Below, one piece after another: positions 32,753 to 43,095 of a stretch of DNA of 64,000 bases (the first letter of the stretch is position 1; each line of letters opens with the position of its first letter). The notes below the pieces were generated by a model. The model did no database searches and was not told where the DNA came from. It saw nothing but the letters and a program-made list of their open reading frames with translations. This DNA comes from Cryoendolithus antarcticus. Its lineage: Eukaryota; Ascomycota; Dothideomycetes; Cladosporiales; Cladosporiaceae. A program made the translations under genes and the position numbers. The DNA is taken from positions 124,001-188,000 of the forward strand of contig NAJO01000054.1 in the NCBI GenBank assembly GCA_002077065.1, given 5' to 3'.

Positions 32753-33570
32753 TACAGGACATCGCCTCATGAATTGAGGTTTCATGAGTAACGAGACACT
32801 CAACGTTGGACGACTCCAGGACTAGGATCGAAGCTCAATTAGGCACCTCTGCTATCGAGAAGCATTGAGTAAGTCTCGCTATGCATCCTCCCTATACCCT
32901 ATACCTTCATGATGATTTCAAATATTGGAGCTGTCCTAATTCACCCCGGTGATTGAGGATGACATACACATACGCAACTAATCTGACAGTAGTCCAAGCG
33001 ATTGACGTTAATATCTGGAGAGTCTCATAATTCATGATACTGACATCTCGTCAGGTACACACGCTCTCAGATCATGACGCGACTTCGACTGAACAAACTG
33101 GGATGATCTGATGCCATGTATACCTGGTGTGCGGAAGCTGACCATCGCCTCGCTCTCCTGCATTGTTACTCCACAGACGATTGGTGAGCTTAGTCACGCA
33201 GCGTCTACAAATGCGCCAGGCGGACACGCTCTACAACGCTCCTGCGCTCTACGCAATACATTCCGCGGAGTCTCGAACCCTCGCATCTGGAGTCTGCGAT
33301 TACTGCAACGACCGCTCGCAGCATTGCATGCTGGAAGAGGAGAAAGATGCTGGCGATAGTACTTCTCGTTTGCGAATTGGATCCGCTGAAGTTGGATGAA
33401 TGATCTAATGGGTATCGAATGCTGTGCAAATGGCCGTTGTCTGATGCTCTGTCGCATCAATCCGGCTTAGAGCGGTAGGCCTCACATGGCAGCAAATTGC
33501 TGCTGTCATTGCATGAGACGATAGAGGATCCGAGGAGGTCTCATAGCCACTCGGGCTGACAACACTCAAA
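32753..33570. other. Intergenic, 818 bp, between convergent genes
   Basis: Holds two 3' regions. Overlapping frames at 33111-33460 of 72-88 codons on both strands are open but mutually shadowing and without features. Confidence 0.45.
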
Positions 33571-34656
33571 TCACTCCACCTTCTTCCTCTTCTTCCTCAC
33601 TTCACTTCCCTCCTCCGCAGCTCCATCCTCAGCCTTGGCCCTCTTGCCCTTGCTCTTCTTTTCCCCTTCAACAGGATCGACCCTCACCCCTTCGCCTTCC
33701 GCGTCTCTCACCTTCTTTCTCGCAGGCTTCTCCTTCAACCCTTCATCCCTAATCTGCACAGCCCTCTCCTCCCCTCCAACCTCAGCAGTCAAAAACCCAC
33801 TCCCCACACTATCCCTCTTCCGCTTCTTCGCCTTCTTCGCCTCATCTTTCGCCTGCAGCCTCGCGCTTGCCTCAGCCGTGACGTCCTCGTACTGCACTTG
33901 CGGCTCTGCCTGTCGAGCACCAAGCGGCGTGCTGTTCGCGCCTGTCTGCCCGATCAACGCGGCTGCCTCTTTTGCTTTCCGTAGTGCTAGCCGCTGCTGC
34001 CGTGGACCTTGACGCTTGTTTGGCTTCTCCCACGGTCGCACGCCGGTTGGGCGGTCTTGAGCTGCTTGGATCTTGCGCTGTCGCTTGGAGAGCTTGGGGA
34101 CTTGGGTCTGCTTTATGCGCTGGGGAGTTTCAAGCTTGGCGCGCTTGGAGGATGTCTGAGATGTGTCGCTATTATCCGAGTCGTCCATAGCTTGGGCTGA
34201 GCGCTTTGTCGCAAGTGGTGCGCGAGGCGGGTTCGCGGCAGGGTTGAACGACATCGCTGCCTCCTTCGCCTTCTCGACACTCCCCTTCAACGTCTCGAAC
34301 TCCTCAAACAGCGGCCCCGCAACCTTCCCATGCACCTCATCAGGCGCCTGCAGCTTTAGCAGCTCCTCAAACACTCCCAAGTAGCTACTCGTCGTGCTCG
34401 TCCACGCTTTCACCAATCTGTCGATGTACGTCTCATGCACGAGGCCGTTGTTCTCGGCATCGCCATTCGGGAGCTTAACGTGTACTTGTTGCACTACTAC
34501 GCGTGCGGTGATTAGATGTGCTTTCTGTTCGTCGAGGGCTGTGACAGCCAGGCGCACCGCGTCAAAGAGTGGCTGAGATGCGGAATATGCGGCTTTCGTG
34601 CGGGTGTCTGGGGTGGATGTTGTGGTTGTTGTTGGAGTGGAGGATTTGCGAGCCAT
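33571..34656 (-). CDS. Lysine-rich hypothetical protein, probably nucleolar
   Basis: Open frame of 361 aa from the ATG at 34656 (MARKSSTPTT), chosen for its good start context (A at -3, G at +4). An in-frame ATG at 34767 would add 37 low-complexity residues. About residues 20-140 form a predicted helical, neutral region (LFDAVRLAVTALDEQKAH). The C-terminal half is very basic, with a PKLSKRQRKIQ block, a GVRPWEKPNKRQGPRQQRL block and a Lys/Glu-rich tail ending KKRKKVE. I do not recognise the family. The composition resembles ribosome-assembly factors, but no reaction or partner can be assigned. Confidence 0.72.
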   Translation of the reverse strand: MARKSSTPTTTTTSTPDTRTKAAYSASQPLFDAVRLAVTALDEQKAHLITARVVVQQVHVKLPNGDAENNGLVHETYIDRLVKAWTSTTSSYLGVFEELLKLQAPDEVHGKVAGPLFEEFETLKGSVEKAKEAAMSFNPAANPPRAPLATKRSAQAMDDSDNSDTSQTSSKRAKLETPQRIKQTQVPKLSKRQRKIQAAQDRPTGVRPWEKPNKRQGPRQQRLALRKAKEAAALIGQTGANSTPLGARQAEPQVQYEDVTAEASARLQAKDEAKKAKKRKRDSVGSGFLTAEVGGEERAVQIRDEGLKEKPARKKVRDAEGEGVRVDPVEGEKKSKGKRAKAEDGAAEEGSEVRKKRKKVE

Positions 34657-35064
34657 GTTGTGCGGGGGGTGGGATTCAGTGTCGTGGTTTGGAGAGGAGG
34701 ATGCAACGCGATTGGAAGTGTTTGGGTGTGGGACTGTAGGTGCAGCTGGAACTTTTCTGTGGAGCATGTTCAGTCAAGGAAGGTGCGCCGAGGTGAACCC
34801 TGAAAGTGAACGGCGATATGGCTTGGCATCCCTCCGTCAACGCAAACATCTACACGTGTCAAAGTCACCTTCGTCATTGAATCCTGCAAGGACGCTGGTC
34901 GTATGATGAACTAAAGATCTGCTCAGTCTATTGTCAGTCTCGTGACTGATCAAACAGCACCTCAAGCTTTGACGTTACACCCTTAGGACTACCACCGACC
35001 GATCACAGCTTCACTCAGAGTGTCCGTCTCGGGACCTCAGATAGCGAGTTCGACGATACGGATC
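34657..35064. promoter_or_regulatory. Divergent promoter region, about 408 bp
   Basis: Between the lysine-rich gene and the Ybp-like gene. If the alternative start at 34767 is used, 297 bp remain. No specific sites are seen. Confidence 0.4.
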
Positions 35065-37050
35065 ATGGCGGTCTCCGAAAGCGATAATCCGCTGATCAAA
35101 GCCCTGCCTCCAGAGACTGACTACATCAGCTATCTGACCATAGTCGAGCATTACCTCACCGAAGATAACCTCCCCATCCTCCACAAGGTTCTCCAGGACC
35201 AAATACTGACGACAAACATCGGCTGGGATCTTGTTCATCTGCTGGCTCCTCTCCTACCCCAGTCATCCGAATGTCTTCAGGACATTGCTCGTCTTGGCAA
35301 CCCGCGCGAGGTTATTCTCAAGGTCACCGAGTCTCTACGCCTGATCGACTATGGCCTCATCGACGAGGCTGAAGATGCCCCAGAGGATGTTGGACCAGGC
35401 GCCTCGAAGCAACCGCTTCGGACTGCAGCAACGCGAGAGTCAAGCTCCGGGCCGACACAAGCAGTCGAGGCACCTCCACCCCTTCCATTGCAAGTCAGTC
35501 AGTTCATTGCTTTGCTGTCGATGCTCTCGACTTTGCATAACCGCATCAAGACCAAATTCCCGTCGCGCTTCTTGTATACTACACTGCAGGCGGTCTTGGC
35601 AAGCTTTTCCAACTCCGTTGGCCATCGCGAGGATATGATCGTGGCTATTGTGCAATTCGTGAAGTCAGTCCAGGGTATTCAAAGACCAGCGCTACCGTCT
35701 CGGAAGAGCAGTGGGACGATGCAGAAAGCTCTGGCGACCGCAACCTCGACGAATGCTGCTGATCCCGAGGCGGATGCACCGGCTTCCGCGTCACCCGAGG
35801 ACAGCGCGATACAGACGAAGCTATTGCAATCCTTTGTGACACACGTGCTCGAAGAGTATATGCTGAACTTGCCTGCCTCAGACGATGTGCCAGGTCTTGC
35901 ATGGTGTTCACGCATACTAGAGAGATTACACCCTGCTCGTGTCATACCGCATACCACCACCATCACATCCCGTTTCGCGGACGAGGAACATCTACACGTC
36001 CGATTCGATGCCGTCGCGCAGCTAGGCATGCTGGCGAAGGACCTACGGATCGAAGACAGCAATATCCTCGCAGCAGCTACCGCTACGGAAGATTTGCCAA
36101 CGACGACCGGCGACGAAGATGATCCACCAAACTCAGCAGCAGACATACCCCTCTCACGCATTGGCTCATTGCTACTGTACGCTGGCCGTCAAGCAGCGAG
36201 CGTTCTATACCAACCCGAGCCCAGTGCCGGCGCAGATCTGATCAGCTTATTCCCAAACCACCTCACGATCCTACAGAACTGCCTCTCGCCACCGGCATCA
36301 GGCACAGGTACTCTCGGCACAGAGCCCTACGCTTTGATCGATGCCTGTCTCGCCCTCGGGCTACTCTGTCTCGAGTACGATCATATAGGCTCGCCTGAAA
36401 GTGATGAGGACTTCAATCAATACCTTCAGCTGACAGCTCTCCTGTCGTCAAATTGCCCTTCGCCGAATCTGCGAGGACATGCACACTACCTCACAACTAC
36501 TGTGTTGCGCTCGCAACCGGATGCTGAGGTCAGACTAGCTTTCATACGCGACACACTTGAGCACTGCCCATTTGAAAACCTAAAGGTCAGCGCGGTGGGT
36601 TGGATGAAGGGCGAGACACTTGAGGCGGTGTTTTCAGAAGATGACCACTCAGCGAAGACATCGATATTCGCGACACCAAAGGCCTTGGAGTCGCTCTCAC
36701 ACTTCCTCTTTCCTTCAATTGAGGCCGACCTTCTCACACCACCTGTCTCGGCGGCATACATGACCTTTGCAGCGAACCTCTCGTTCTACCTAGCGAGCAT
36801 GAACTTTCTGTACCCGCTGATTGTTGCGCCACCTATGAGAGAGCCGCTCAATATCGAACAATGGTGGAAGAGCAGCGGTATCATGGCGAACTTCGTGCAG
36901 CCTCTCAAGAAGGCAGCACAACGGTTTAGCGCCGCATTGGGCGCCAATGGTGAGCTAGGAGAGGAGAGCAGCGATGAGGCTATTGCGGAGCTCGCTGTCT
37001 TAGATGATGTAATTGCGAGGGTCGAGGGTGCTGCTGCAAAGCTCGGGTAA
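35065..37050 (+). CDS. YAP-binding/ALF4/Glomulin-family protein (Ybp-like)
   Basis: Single exon, 661 aa, from the ATG at 35065 (MAVSESDNPL); an upstream GTG would add 15 residues. The helical, Leu-rich sequence with a DNLPILHKVLQDQ..IGWDLVHLLAPLLP block near the N-terminus is characteristic of the Ybp1/Ybp2 and glomulin family. In yeast Ybp1 supports Yap1 oxidation during peroxide stress and Ybp2 acts at kinetochores; which role applies here is not shown. Disordered inserts occur at about residues 110-140 and 225-260. The C-terminal third (LLYAGRQAASVLY, CLALGLLCLEYDHIGSP) matches the same family. No membrane segment is seen. Confidence 0.85.
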   Translation: MAVSESDNPLIKALPPETDYISYLTIVEHYLTEDNLPILHKVLQDQILTTNIGWDLVHLLAPLLPQSSECLQDIARLGNPREVILKVTESLRLIDYGLIDEAEDAPEDVGPGASKQPLRTAATRESSSGPTQAVEAPPPLPLQVSQFIALLSMLSTLHNRIKTKFPSRFLYTTLQAVLASFSNSVGHREDMIVAIVQFVKSVQGIQRPALPSRKSSGTMQKALATATSTNAADPEADAPASASPEDSAIQTKLLQSFVTHVLEEYMLNLPASDDVPGLAWCSRILERLHPARVIPHTTTITSRFADEEHLHVRFDAVAQLGMLAKDLRIEDSNILAAATATEDLPTTTGDEDDPPNSAADIPLSRIGSLLLYAGRQAASVLYQPEPSAGADLISLFPNHLTILQNCLSPPASGTGTLGTEPYALIDACLALGLLCLEYDHIGSPESDEDFNQYLQLTALLSSNCPSPNLRGHAHYLTTTVLRSQPDAEVRLAFIRDTLEHCPFENLKVSAVGWMKGETLEAVFSEDDHSAKTSIFATPKALESLSHFLFPSIEADLLTPPVSAAYMTFAANLSFYLASMNFLYPLIVAPPMREPLNIEQWWKSSGIMANFVQPLKKAAQRFSAALGANGELGEESSDEAIAELAVLDDVIARVEGAAAKLG

Positions 37051-37436
37051 CGACTTGATGGTCAATGGACGATGTAACGATAGATGATAGATGTTTCCGG
37101 CATAAGATCTCGCACGCAAAGCGAAGCATATCATGGTGATGCGGACCAGAGAAAGTATGAAGCGTACACTGCTGTAAATGCTCTCTGCGAGTGCTGACTG
37201 CATTGGGAACGACTGGTGTTGCCATCAGCAGAGCTATACGGTACCTTCATATAGTGCTGCAACCTGTCCTCCACCATCATGACAATACATTGACTGAAGC
37301 TTGGTACTGATACAGTGACTGTTCTGCACTACCTTGCCGCTACCTCTCTCACCATGATACCAACATAGTCCTCCTTCTCGCCCCGTCTCGCACCTCGCAT
37401 CACACCCATCTTACCATCAGTATCACACAGCCCACC
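37051..37436. other. Intergenic, 386 bp: 3' of the Ybp-like gene and promoter of UBC6
   Basis: The downstream half is pyrimidine-rich, with CACC-type runs just before the UBC6 start, as is common in fungal promoters. No other feature is supported. Confidence 0.4.
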
Positions 37437-38312
37437 ATGGCCTCCCCAAGTTTCTCCTCCAAATCCCCAACAATCAAACGCATCCTGCGCGAAGCCTCGG
37501 AGCTCGCCTCCTCCCCCTCCTCGGACTACGCCGCCGCACCCCTGGAAACAGACCTCTTCGAATGGCACTTCACGCTCCGCGGGCCTCCCTCTCCCTCCCC
37601 ATTCGAAGGCGGCTTATACCACGGCCGGATCGTGCTCCCGCCGGCTTACCCGCTTAAACCGCCTTCCTTCCGCTTCCTCACGCCGACGGGCAGGTTCGAG
37701 GTGAACAGAGAGATTTGTTTGAGTATCTCGGGGCATCATGAGGAGAGCTGGCAGCCTGCTTGGGGGATTAGGACGGCGTTGGTTGCGATAAGGAGTTTTA
37801 TGGATACGGATGCTAAGGGGCAGTTGGGCGGGATGGAGAGTAGTGAGGGGGTGAGACGGCGGTTTGCTGAGGGGAGCGGGGCGTGGAGGTGTGGGAGTTG
37901 TGGGAAGACGAATGTGGAGATCATGGAGGGGCAGGATGAGGCTGTCAGGCTGGTTCGTGGGGAAGTGAAGAAGGAGGTCGTGCCGGAGGAGTTGAGGTTG
38001 GGGTATAGGGAGGACCTGGGGAAGGGGGTGGAAGCTGGGAAGAACAACGAGAGTGCTGCGCCTGCTGCTCTAGTCGCTCCTCCTGCAGCACCATACGCGG
38101 GTGCGGCTCCTACTCCAGCACCGGCTAGCGATTCGCGCGCCGCTCAGCCAACGATACCTCAAGCGGCAGCGAACACCGCTCTTCAGCAAGCACAGGCTGC
38201 GAGACCTGTGCCCGTACAGGTGGACAGTATCCCGGCATGGATTGACAAGGCTATCTTCGCTGTGCTGGCTGCATTGGTAGTAGTCATCTGGACGAACTTC
38301 GTTGCTATCTGA
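37437..38312 (+). CDS. UBC6: ER-anchored ubiquitin-conjugating enzyme E2 (Ubc6/UBE2J family)
   Basis: Tail-anchored E2 of ER-associated degradation that works with Doa10-type ligases. Single exon, 291 aa. The UBC fold covers about residues 8-160. The active-site Cys is at about residue 94 in REICLSIS, and the canonical HPN tripeptide is absent, as is usual for this subfamily. The GHHEESWQPAWGIRTAL block is diagnostic. A CGSC pair follows the fold at about residues 154-157. An Ala/Pro-rich linker leads to a C-terminal membrane anchor (about residues 270-289, AIFAVLAALVVVIW). The final eight bases, including the stop, overlap the stop region of LAS1 on the other strand. Confidence 0.93.
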   Translation: MASPSFSSKSPTIKRILREASELASSPSSDYAAAPLETDLFEWHFTLRGPPSPSPFEGGLYHGRIVLPPAYPLKPPSFRFLTPTGRFEVNREICLSISGHHEESWQPAWGIRTALVAIRSFMDTDAKGQLGGMESSEGVRRRFAEGSGAWRCGSCGKTNVEIMEGQDEAVRLVRGEVKKEVVPEELRLGYREDLGKGVEAGKNNESAAPAALVAPPAAPYAGAAPTPAPASDSRAAQPTIPQAAANTALQQAQAARPVPVQVDSIPAWIDKAIFAVLAALVVVIWTNFVAI

Positions 38313-39626
38313 CGACCCCGATTGCCGCTTGAGGTGCGAAGAGGGCCCGCTGCCAGGAGGTTGCGAGATCACTGGCCTCTGCGAAACTCCCAGCCTCGGC
38401 GTCCGTCTCCATCAGTGAAGATATTCCATTTGAGACATCGTCCGTCTCGATGTTCGTATCGGCACCATCGATATTCACAGCGCTGGCTCGCAGTAGGTCT
38501 GACCACGCCTCGATAAACATGTCATCACGGCTGCTCTTCAGCAACGCCGTGCCCAAGAGGTACGACCAATGCCCGGGCTGAACGCAGCACTCTCGCATGA
38601 GATCAGTCCGGACATCGAATGAAACCGCACCACGCATAGCTTGCCACGTCTCAGACGATGCGATGTGCGCTAGCCAGATGCATAATGCATCGCTTCCAAT
38701 ATCGCTGGTCTTGTGCGCAGAGACTGGGGTGATCATGCGAGCAAAGATGGTCTTGGTCATTGTCCGTAGAGTCGATGGGCTATCGGTCATATCGATCAAA
38801 AGGTCGTCCCAGATCATGAACGCGCCGCCAAGTGGAGCTGCCAATCTGGAAGAGTCAGTACGAACGCAAAGTAACCTTGTGACAGCTGGACTCACTCCCG
38901 TTCGGAAGGATATAGCAGCTCATCAGCTACCAGTACGGCGATTGCAGCCTGAGTAGCTTCAGCTCTGTCTGAACACAATGATTCTAGGTTGGCTGTGGCT
39001 TCCATCACAACTGCTCGCGCTTCCTGTGATTGCGGACCGTTCTTCTTCTTCAGAGCTGCCCTCCTGGCTCCTCTGAAGTCTCGAAAGATCCGCCTCGCTT
39101 CGACGGTGACACGGCCAAAATCCTCAGCCTCTGCCTGCTTTGCCATCACAACAGCACCTTCATCAATCTTCGACCAATAAACATCCCAAAGCCACTCCAG
39201 CGCCTGCTCACAAGCCGCCACAAGCCGCTGCACACTCGGCAAATCCTCATGCGTAGCCTCATGCCTCAACGCTACAAACTCCGCTGGCATCCCAATCTGC
39301 CTCGCAATCTCAAGCATACTGCTCGGCTCCAGCGCCCGTTCCCGATTCCGCCCAATATCGCAGAACCCAGTGACAAATCGCGTGAAAGCTGCGCTGTAGA
39401 CGGCGCGGATGCTGAAGGGGGAGTTTGAAGGTAAGGCGTGGTGGAGGAAGGCGTCTACGAGGAGGGCTGTGGATTCGACGGCGTGGGGGAGGTTGCCGCG
39501 GAGTTTCCAGGCCATTGTGCGGGAGACTGCTGCTTGGCGGAGGGTGGGATCTGGACTGTAGAGTTGGGAGCGGACGATGAGGAGGTTGGAGTGGTGGCGC
39601 CAGGGGGTGATTGTGTATTTCGCCAT
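38305..39626 (-). CDS. LAS1: Las1 pre-rRNA processing endoribonuclease
   Basis: HEPN nuclease that, with Grc3, cleaves ITS2 of the pre-rRNA during 60S subunit maturation. Exons 38896-39626 and 38305-38845 give 423 aa; the 50-bp intron (GTGAGT ... CCAG) rejoins ERE to LAAPLGG. The N-terminal MAKYTITPWRHHSNLLIVR is typical of the family (WR, then a basic start). The catalytic HEPN signature R-x4-H is at residues 121-126 (RHEATH). An extended helical region follows, with KKKNG and a poorly conserved C-terminal half. The stop codon overlaps the UBC6 stop region by 8 bp in convergent orientation. Confidence 0.9.
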
Positions 39627-40032
39627 CGTCTAGATTCGTTGTGCAATTCCACGCAAAATTCCAGCGATTAGCCAGTACGCTTAGTCTCGATCGTCTCGCT
39701 CCGTGTGTCGTGAGCCAGTATGTAGTGCCACCATGCAGTGTCAGCTTTAGTCAGCTTTGCGTGGTCGTGTGGTGTACATAGATAGCTGGCGACAATGCCT
39801 CAAGGTCAATCGCGCGTATCCACTGGGTGTTAGGTTGGCCCCTATCAGTACTTTAGTGGTACTACTAGTTCTTGCCGTCTGAAGATCTATCAATGCTCAG
39901 GGAAGGACTCTGAGCGAACGTGAGGTCTTCCAAAATCCTCTGACTATAAGCTCGGACCACCGATTCAACTACATCTCCACGAAGTGATCTCTTCTTGAAG
40001 ATCTCATCGAATTGTTTGAGGTACCAGTTGCA
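39627..40032. promoter_or_regulatory. Divergent promoter region of LAS1 and the NAD kinase gene, 406 bp
   Basis: Separates the two start codons. It holds direct ACTACTAG and TGAGCG-like sequences but nothing I can assign to a known factor. Confidence 0.4.
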
Positions 40033-41615
40033 ATGTCGTCAATTGATCAAGGCGGCGAAGATGCCCGAGAAGATGCGATGACACTGCTGTCCTCTGAGAT
40101 GCAGGATGTGAGAGTCCTTGAGATCCCGTATTGTCAAGCATCAGACACTAACAAATTTGTTAGATGGAAGAAGCACACTCGAACAGTGATTCGGAAGGCT
40201 TGCATGAGCAGCTCGAAGTGATCTTTGATCGCAAGAACTCCCGGCGACGTCGAGCCTCGATCATCTCGGATCCACGCAACGGCCATCAAAGACCGGGGTC
40301 AGCTCGATCTAACACGGCATGCTTCGTTCACACGCTGCTATCTCAGCGTGCGAGGGAAGAAACGCACACGCCCAACCCTGCTGGTGAGTCCGCACAGAGA
40401 CCAGCGGACAAAGTACCCGATACGCCTCACAATGGCGAAGTGCATCGACAGTCGCGATTGCTATCGAAGAAGCAACTGTCTGATATGGCTTTCAATATTC
40501 GAGAACTATCGAAGCGACTCGGTCACCTTCGATTGCTGATCAAGGTCAAAAACGTGTTCATTTTGACGAAAGCTCGCGATCAGAAGCTTATCGCTCATAC
40601 TCGTGAAGTGACCAAGTGGCTGCTCCAGCAGCAAAATGCAGATGGTCAGCTATACACTGTCTGGGTCGAAGACACTATGCGCGATAATAAGGTCTTCCAC
40701 AATGGCGATTTCTTGCAGCTCAATCAAAGTCATCAAGACCGCATCAAGTATTGGAACAACGAGCTCTGCAGGAAGAAGCCACAGCAATTTGAGATCGTGG
40801 TTGCGTTGGGGGGTGACGGCACCGTTCTCTACGCCTCATGGCTCTTTCAGCGCATCGTACCACCCGTAATGTCATTCGCGCTCGGATCATTGGGCTTCTT
40901 GACAAAATTCGACTTCGATCAGTACCAGAAGACACTGACAAGAGCTTTCTCGGAAGGTGTGACAGTGTCCTTGCGACTACGATTTGAAGGCACTATCATG
41001 CGATCTCGACCTCGCGACGAAGTTGAGGAACACCAGTCACGGGATCTGATTGAGGAGCTGATAGGGGACGATAGAGACAAGGCTGATACTCACGAACCTA
41101 TGGGCACGCACAACATACTGAACGACATTGTACTCGACCGTGGTCCAAGCGCGACCATGGGCACAATCGAAGTCTTCGGCGATGACGAGCACTTCACAAC
41201 TGTGCAAGCCGATGGCATTGCTGTGGCTACACCCACTGGATCGACTGCGTACAATCTGGCCGCTGGCGGAAGCCTTTGCCACCCAGACAACCCTGTCATC
41301 CTGCTCACTGCCATCGCACCTCATACACTCAGCTTCCGGCCTATCATCTTACCAGATACTATGGTACTAAGACTTGGTGTGCCATACGACGCCAGAGCAA
41401 GCTGCTGGGCCAGCTTTGACGGCAAGGAACGCTGCGAGTTGAAGCCCGGCGACTACGTGACAATCTCGGCATCACGCTTTCCTTTCCCAACGGTGCTGCC
41501 GCTCGATCGCCGTACGGAGGACTGGGTTGATAGTATCTCAAGAACACTCAATTGGAACAACAGACAGCGGCAGAAAGCTTTCGATGACGCCAAAGCCAGT
41601 AAAGACGATAAGTAG
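40033..41615 (+). CDS. UTR1: NAD(H) kinase, Utr1 type
   Basis: Phosphorylates NAD(H) to NADP(H) with ATP, supplying the cytosolic NADPH pool. Exons 40033-40107 and 40164-41615 give 508 aa; the intron has a CACTAAC branch site and a TTAG acceptor, and the protein runs ...EMQD-MEEAHS. The catalytic GGDGT motif is at about residues 241-245 (VALGGDGTVLYAS). The family's ATPTGSTAYNLAAGG and NDIVLDRGP blocks are present, as is the Pro/Leu-rich C-terminal beta region. The N-terminal 125 residues are charged and disordered, as in Utr1-type enzymes, and no mitochondrial presequence is seen, which argues against a Pos5-type enzyme. It is convergent with the next gene, 58 bp away. Confidence 0.94.
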
Positions 41616-41673
41616 TAAGCAAGTGGAAGTTTGCTGCGCGTACCCCTGCAAACTCTGCCGGCAATCTGCAGGG

Positions 41674-42728
41674 TCACGAATGTCCGTTGGACTGCCCCCC
41701 TGCCTTCTTGATGAAGTACCCGACCTTTGGGAAATGCACTCGCAGACCGTTATCCAACTCAATCACAAACTTGACCTTGTTCAAACCGACTAGCTTGCCG
41801 TGTTGTGGACAATTCCCGGGCTTCGCATCGCCAGCTTCGACTACGACTGCGTCATTGGCTTGTAGACCTAGCACGTCTGACGTATCGACACCGATATCGG
41901 GAAGACCGTACTTGTCGCCCAGGATCTGCTTGGTCGCATCCTCGGCGCTGAAGAGCATGTCGTCTTTCTGTGCCTCTGCCTGCTTGGGTAGGCTTTCAAT
42001 CCTGCAGCGTGTCAGCGCGAAAGAACCTCCTATCGATCATTCGACCAACCATCGATGAACCCTCGGCAACTCCTTCCTCCCATGGCCAACATCCTCACTC
42101 AGCCCGATAGTCTGGATCCACCACTTGATCATCCAGACTGCGTGGATGTCGGCAAGCGCTGGCTCCTTCGCGCCTCCAATGCACGGTCCGTCATCATTGA
42201 GGAAGTCCTTCTCAGCACCTTCCAAGAATGCGCGGAGCTCAGTCCTGCCGTTGTTCTGCAGCGTGCCGAAGTCGCCACGTGCAAACACTGGGAAGAGCTC
42301 TTCACGATCCTTGGCTAGTTGCGGCGTGATGAACTCGGCTGGCAGACATGGAAGCGCGATCCAGAAGCTGCGCTGTGAGTTTATCAGCACGTCGCCCTCA
42401 TTAGATGCCCCGCACAACTTACATAACCCCACTGCTCGAACGCCCGATCAAACGCCCCCCTCTTCAACCCCTTCCCCTGCTCCTCCAACAACCCCTGCAA
42501 AGCATCTATGAACGTCGTGTTATCAGGGAAAACATCCTTGCCGATACTGAGCACCGGCACGCGACGATAGGTGATTCCGAGGTTCTGCAGGATTGGACGC
42601 GGGATGACAAAAGGCTGCTCGCAGATTTTGAAGGGCGTTTGCGTGGCGTAGAGGTAGTTGCGGGCTTTCTGGGCGTTGGGCGCGAATTGGTAGTCCCAGG
42701 CTATGATGTTGGGAAGAGAGAGGGCCAT
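41674..42728 (-). CDS. Glutathione S-transferase-fold protein with a fungal C-terminal domain
   Basis: Three exons, 42423-42728, 42050-42372 and 41674-42001, give 318 aa in a continuous frame. The first exon codes a thioredoxin-like N-terminal half (residues 1-90: IIAWDYQFAPNAQKARNYL ... YRRVPVLSIG) with the cis-Pro motif VPVL. The middle matches the all-helical GST C-terminal domain (ALADIHAVWMIKWW). A C-terminal segment of about 95 residues (GLQANDAVVVEA ... VIELDNGLRVHFPKVG) has a small beta-rich character seen in fungal GST-like proteins. No catalytic Ser, Tyr or Cys can be assigned with certainty, so activity on glutathione is uncertain. The second intron uses the donor GTTGGT, fixed by reading phase. 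Confidence 0.85.
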
Positions 42729-43095
42729 GGTTGATAGCAAGATATTTGTGTGGTACGGCTGTGGGAGATCTAGTGAATGAGGATGTGTAGACGAGCACGA
42801 GATCTTACGAAGGGAATGGAGAGATGTGATGATTCAGTACCTGGCGTCCTACTTGCGCAACAGGTCTCACTGGCAACATATTTATTTGTGTACCATCGAA
42901 TGCTGTCGCCGATCTAGAATCTAGCCCCGCCTTGTGCATGCGGTCGGGTGGAAGTTAAGCTCTGGTGACGAAACTCGGTACCTTGCCACGTGAGAGCGAG
43001 CAACATCTAGATCTGCGCCGCGAATCTTATTCCCGAAACCACTTTTCAGACAGAATGCCTTGCATAGTATGTACACCCACTCTATCAACAGTCCC
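42729..43095. other. Intergenic, 367 bp: promoter of the GST gene, 3' of RRP5
   Basis: No further feature seen. RRP5 ends at 43096, on the same strand. Confidence 0.45.
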
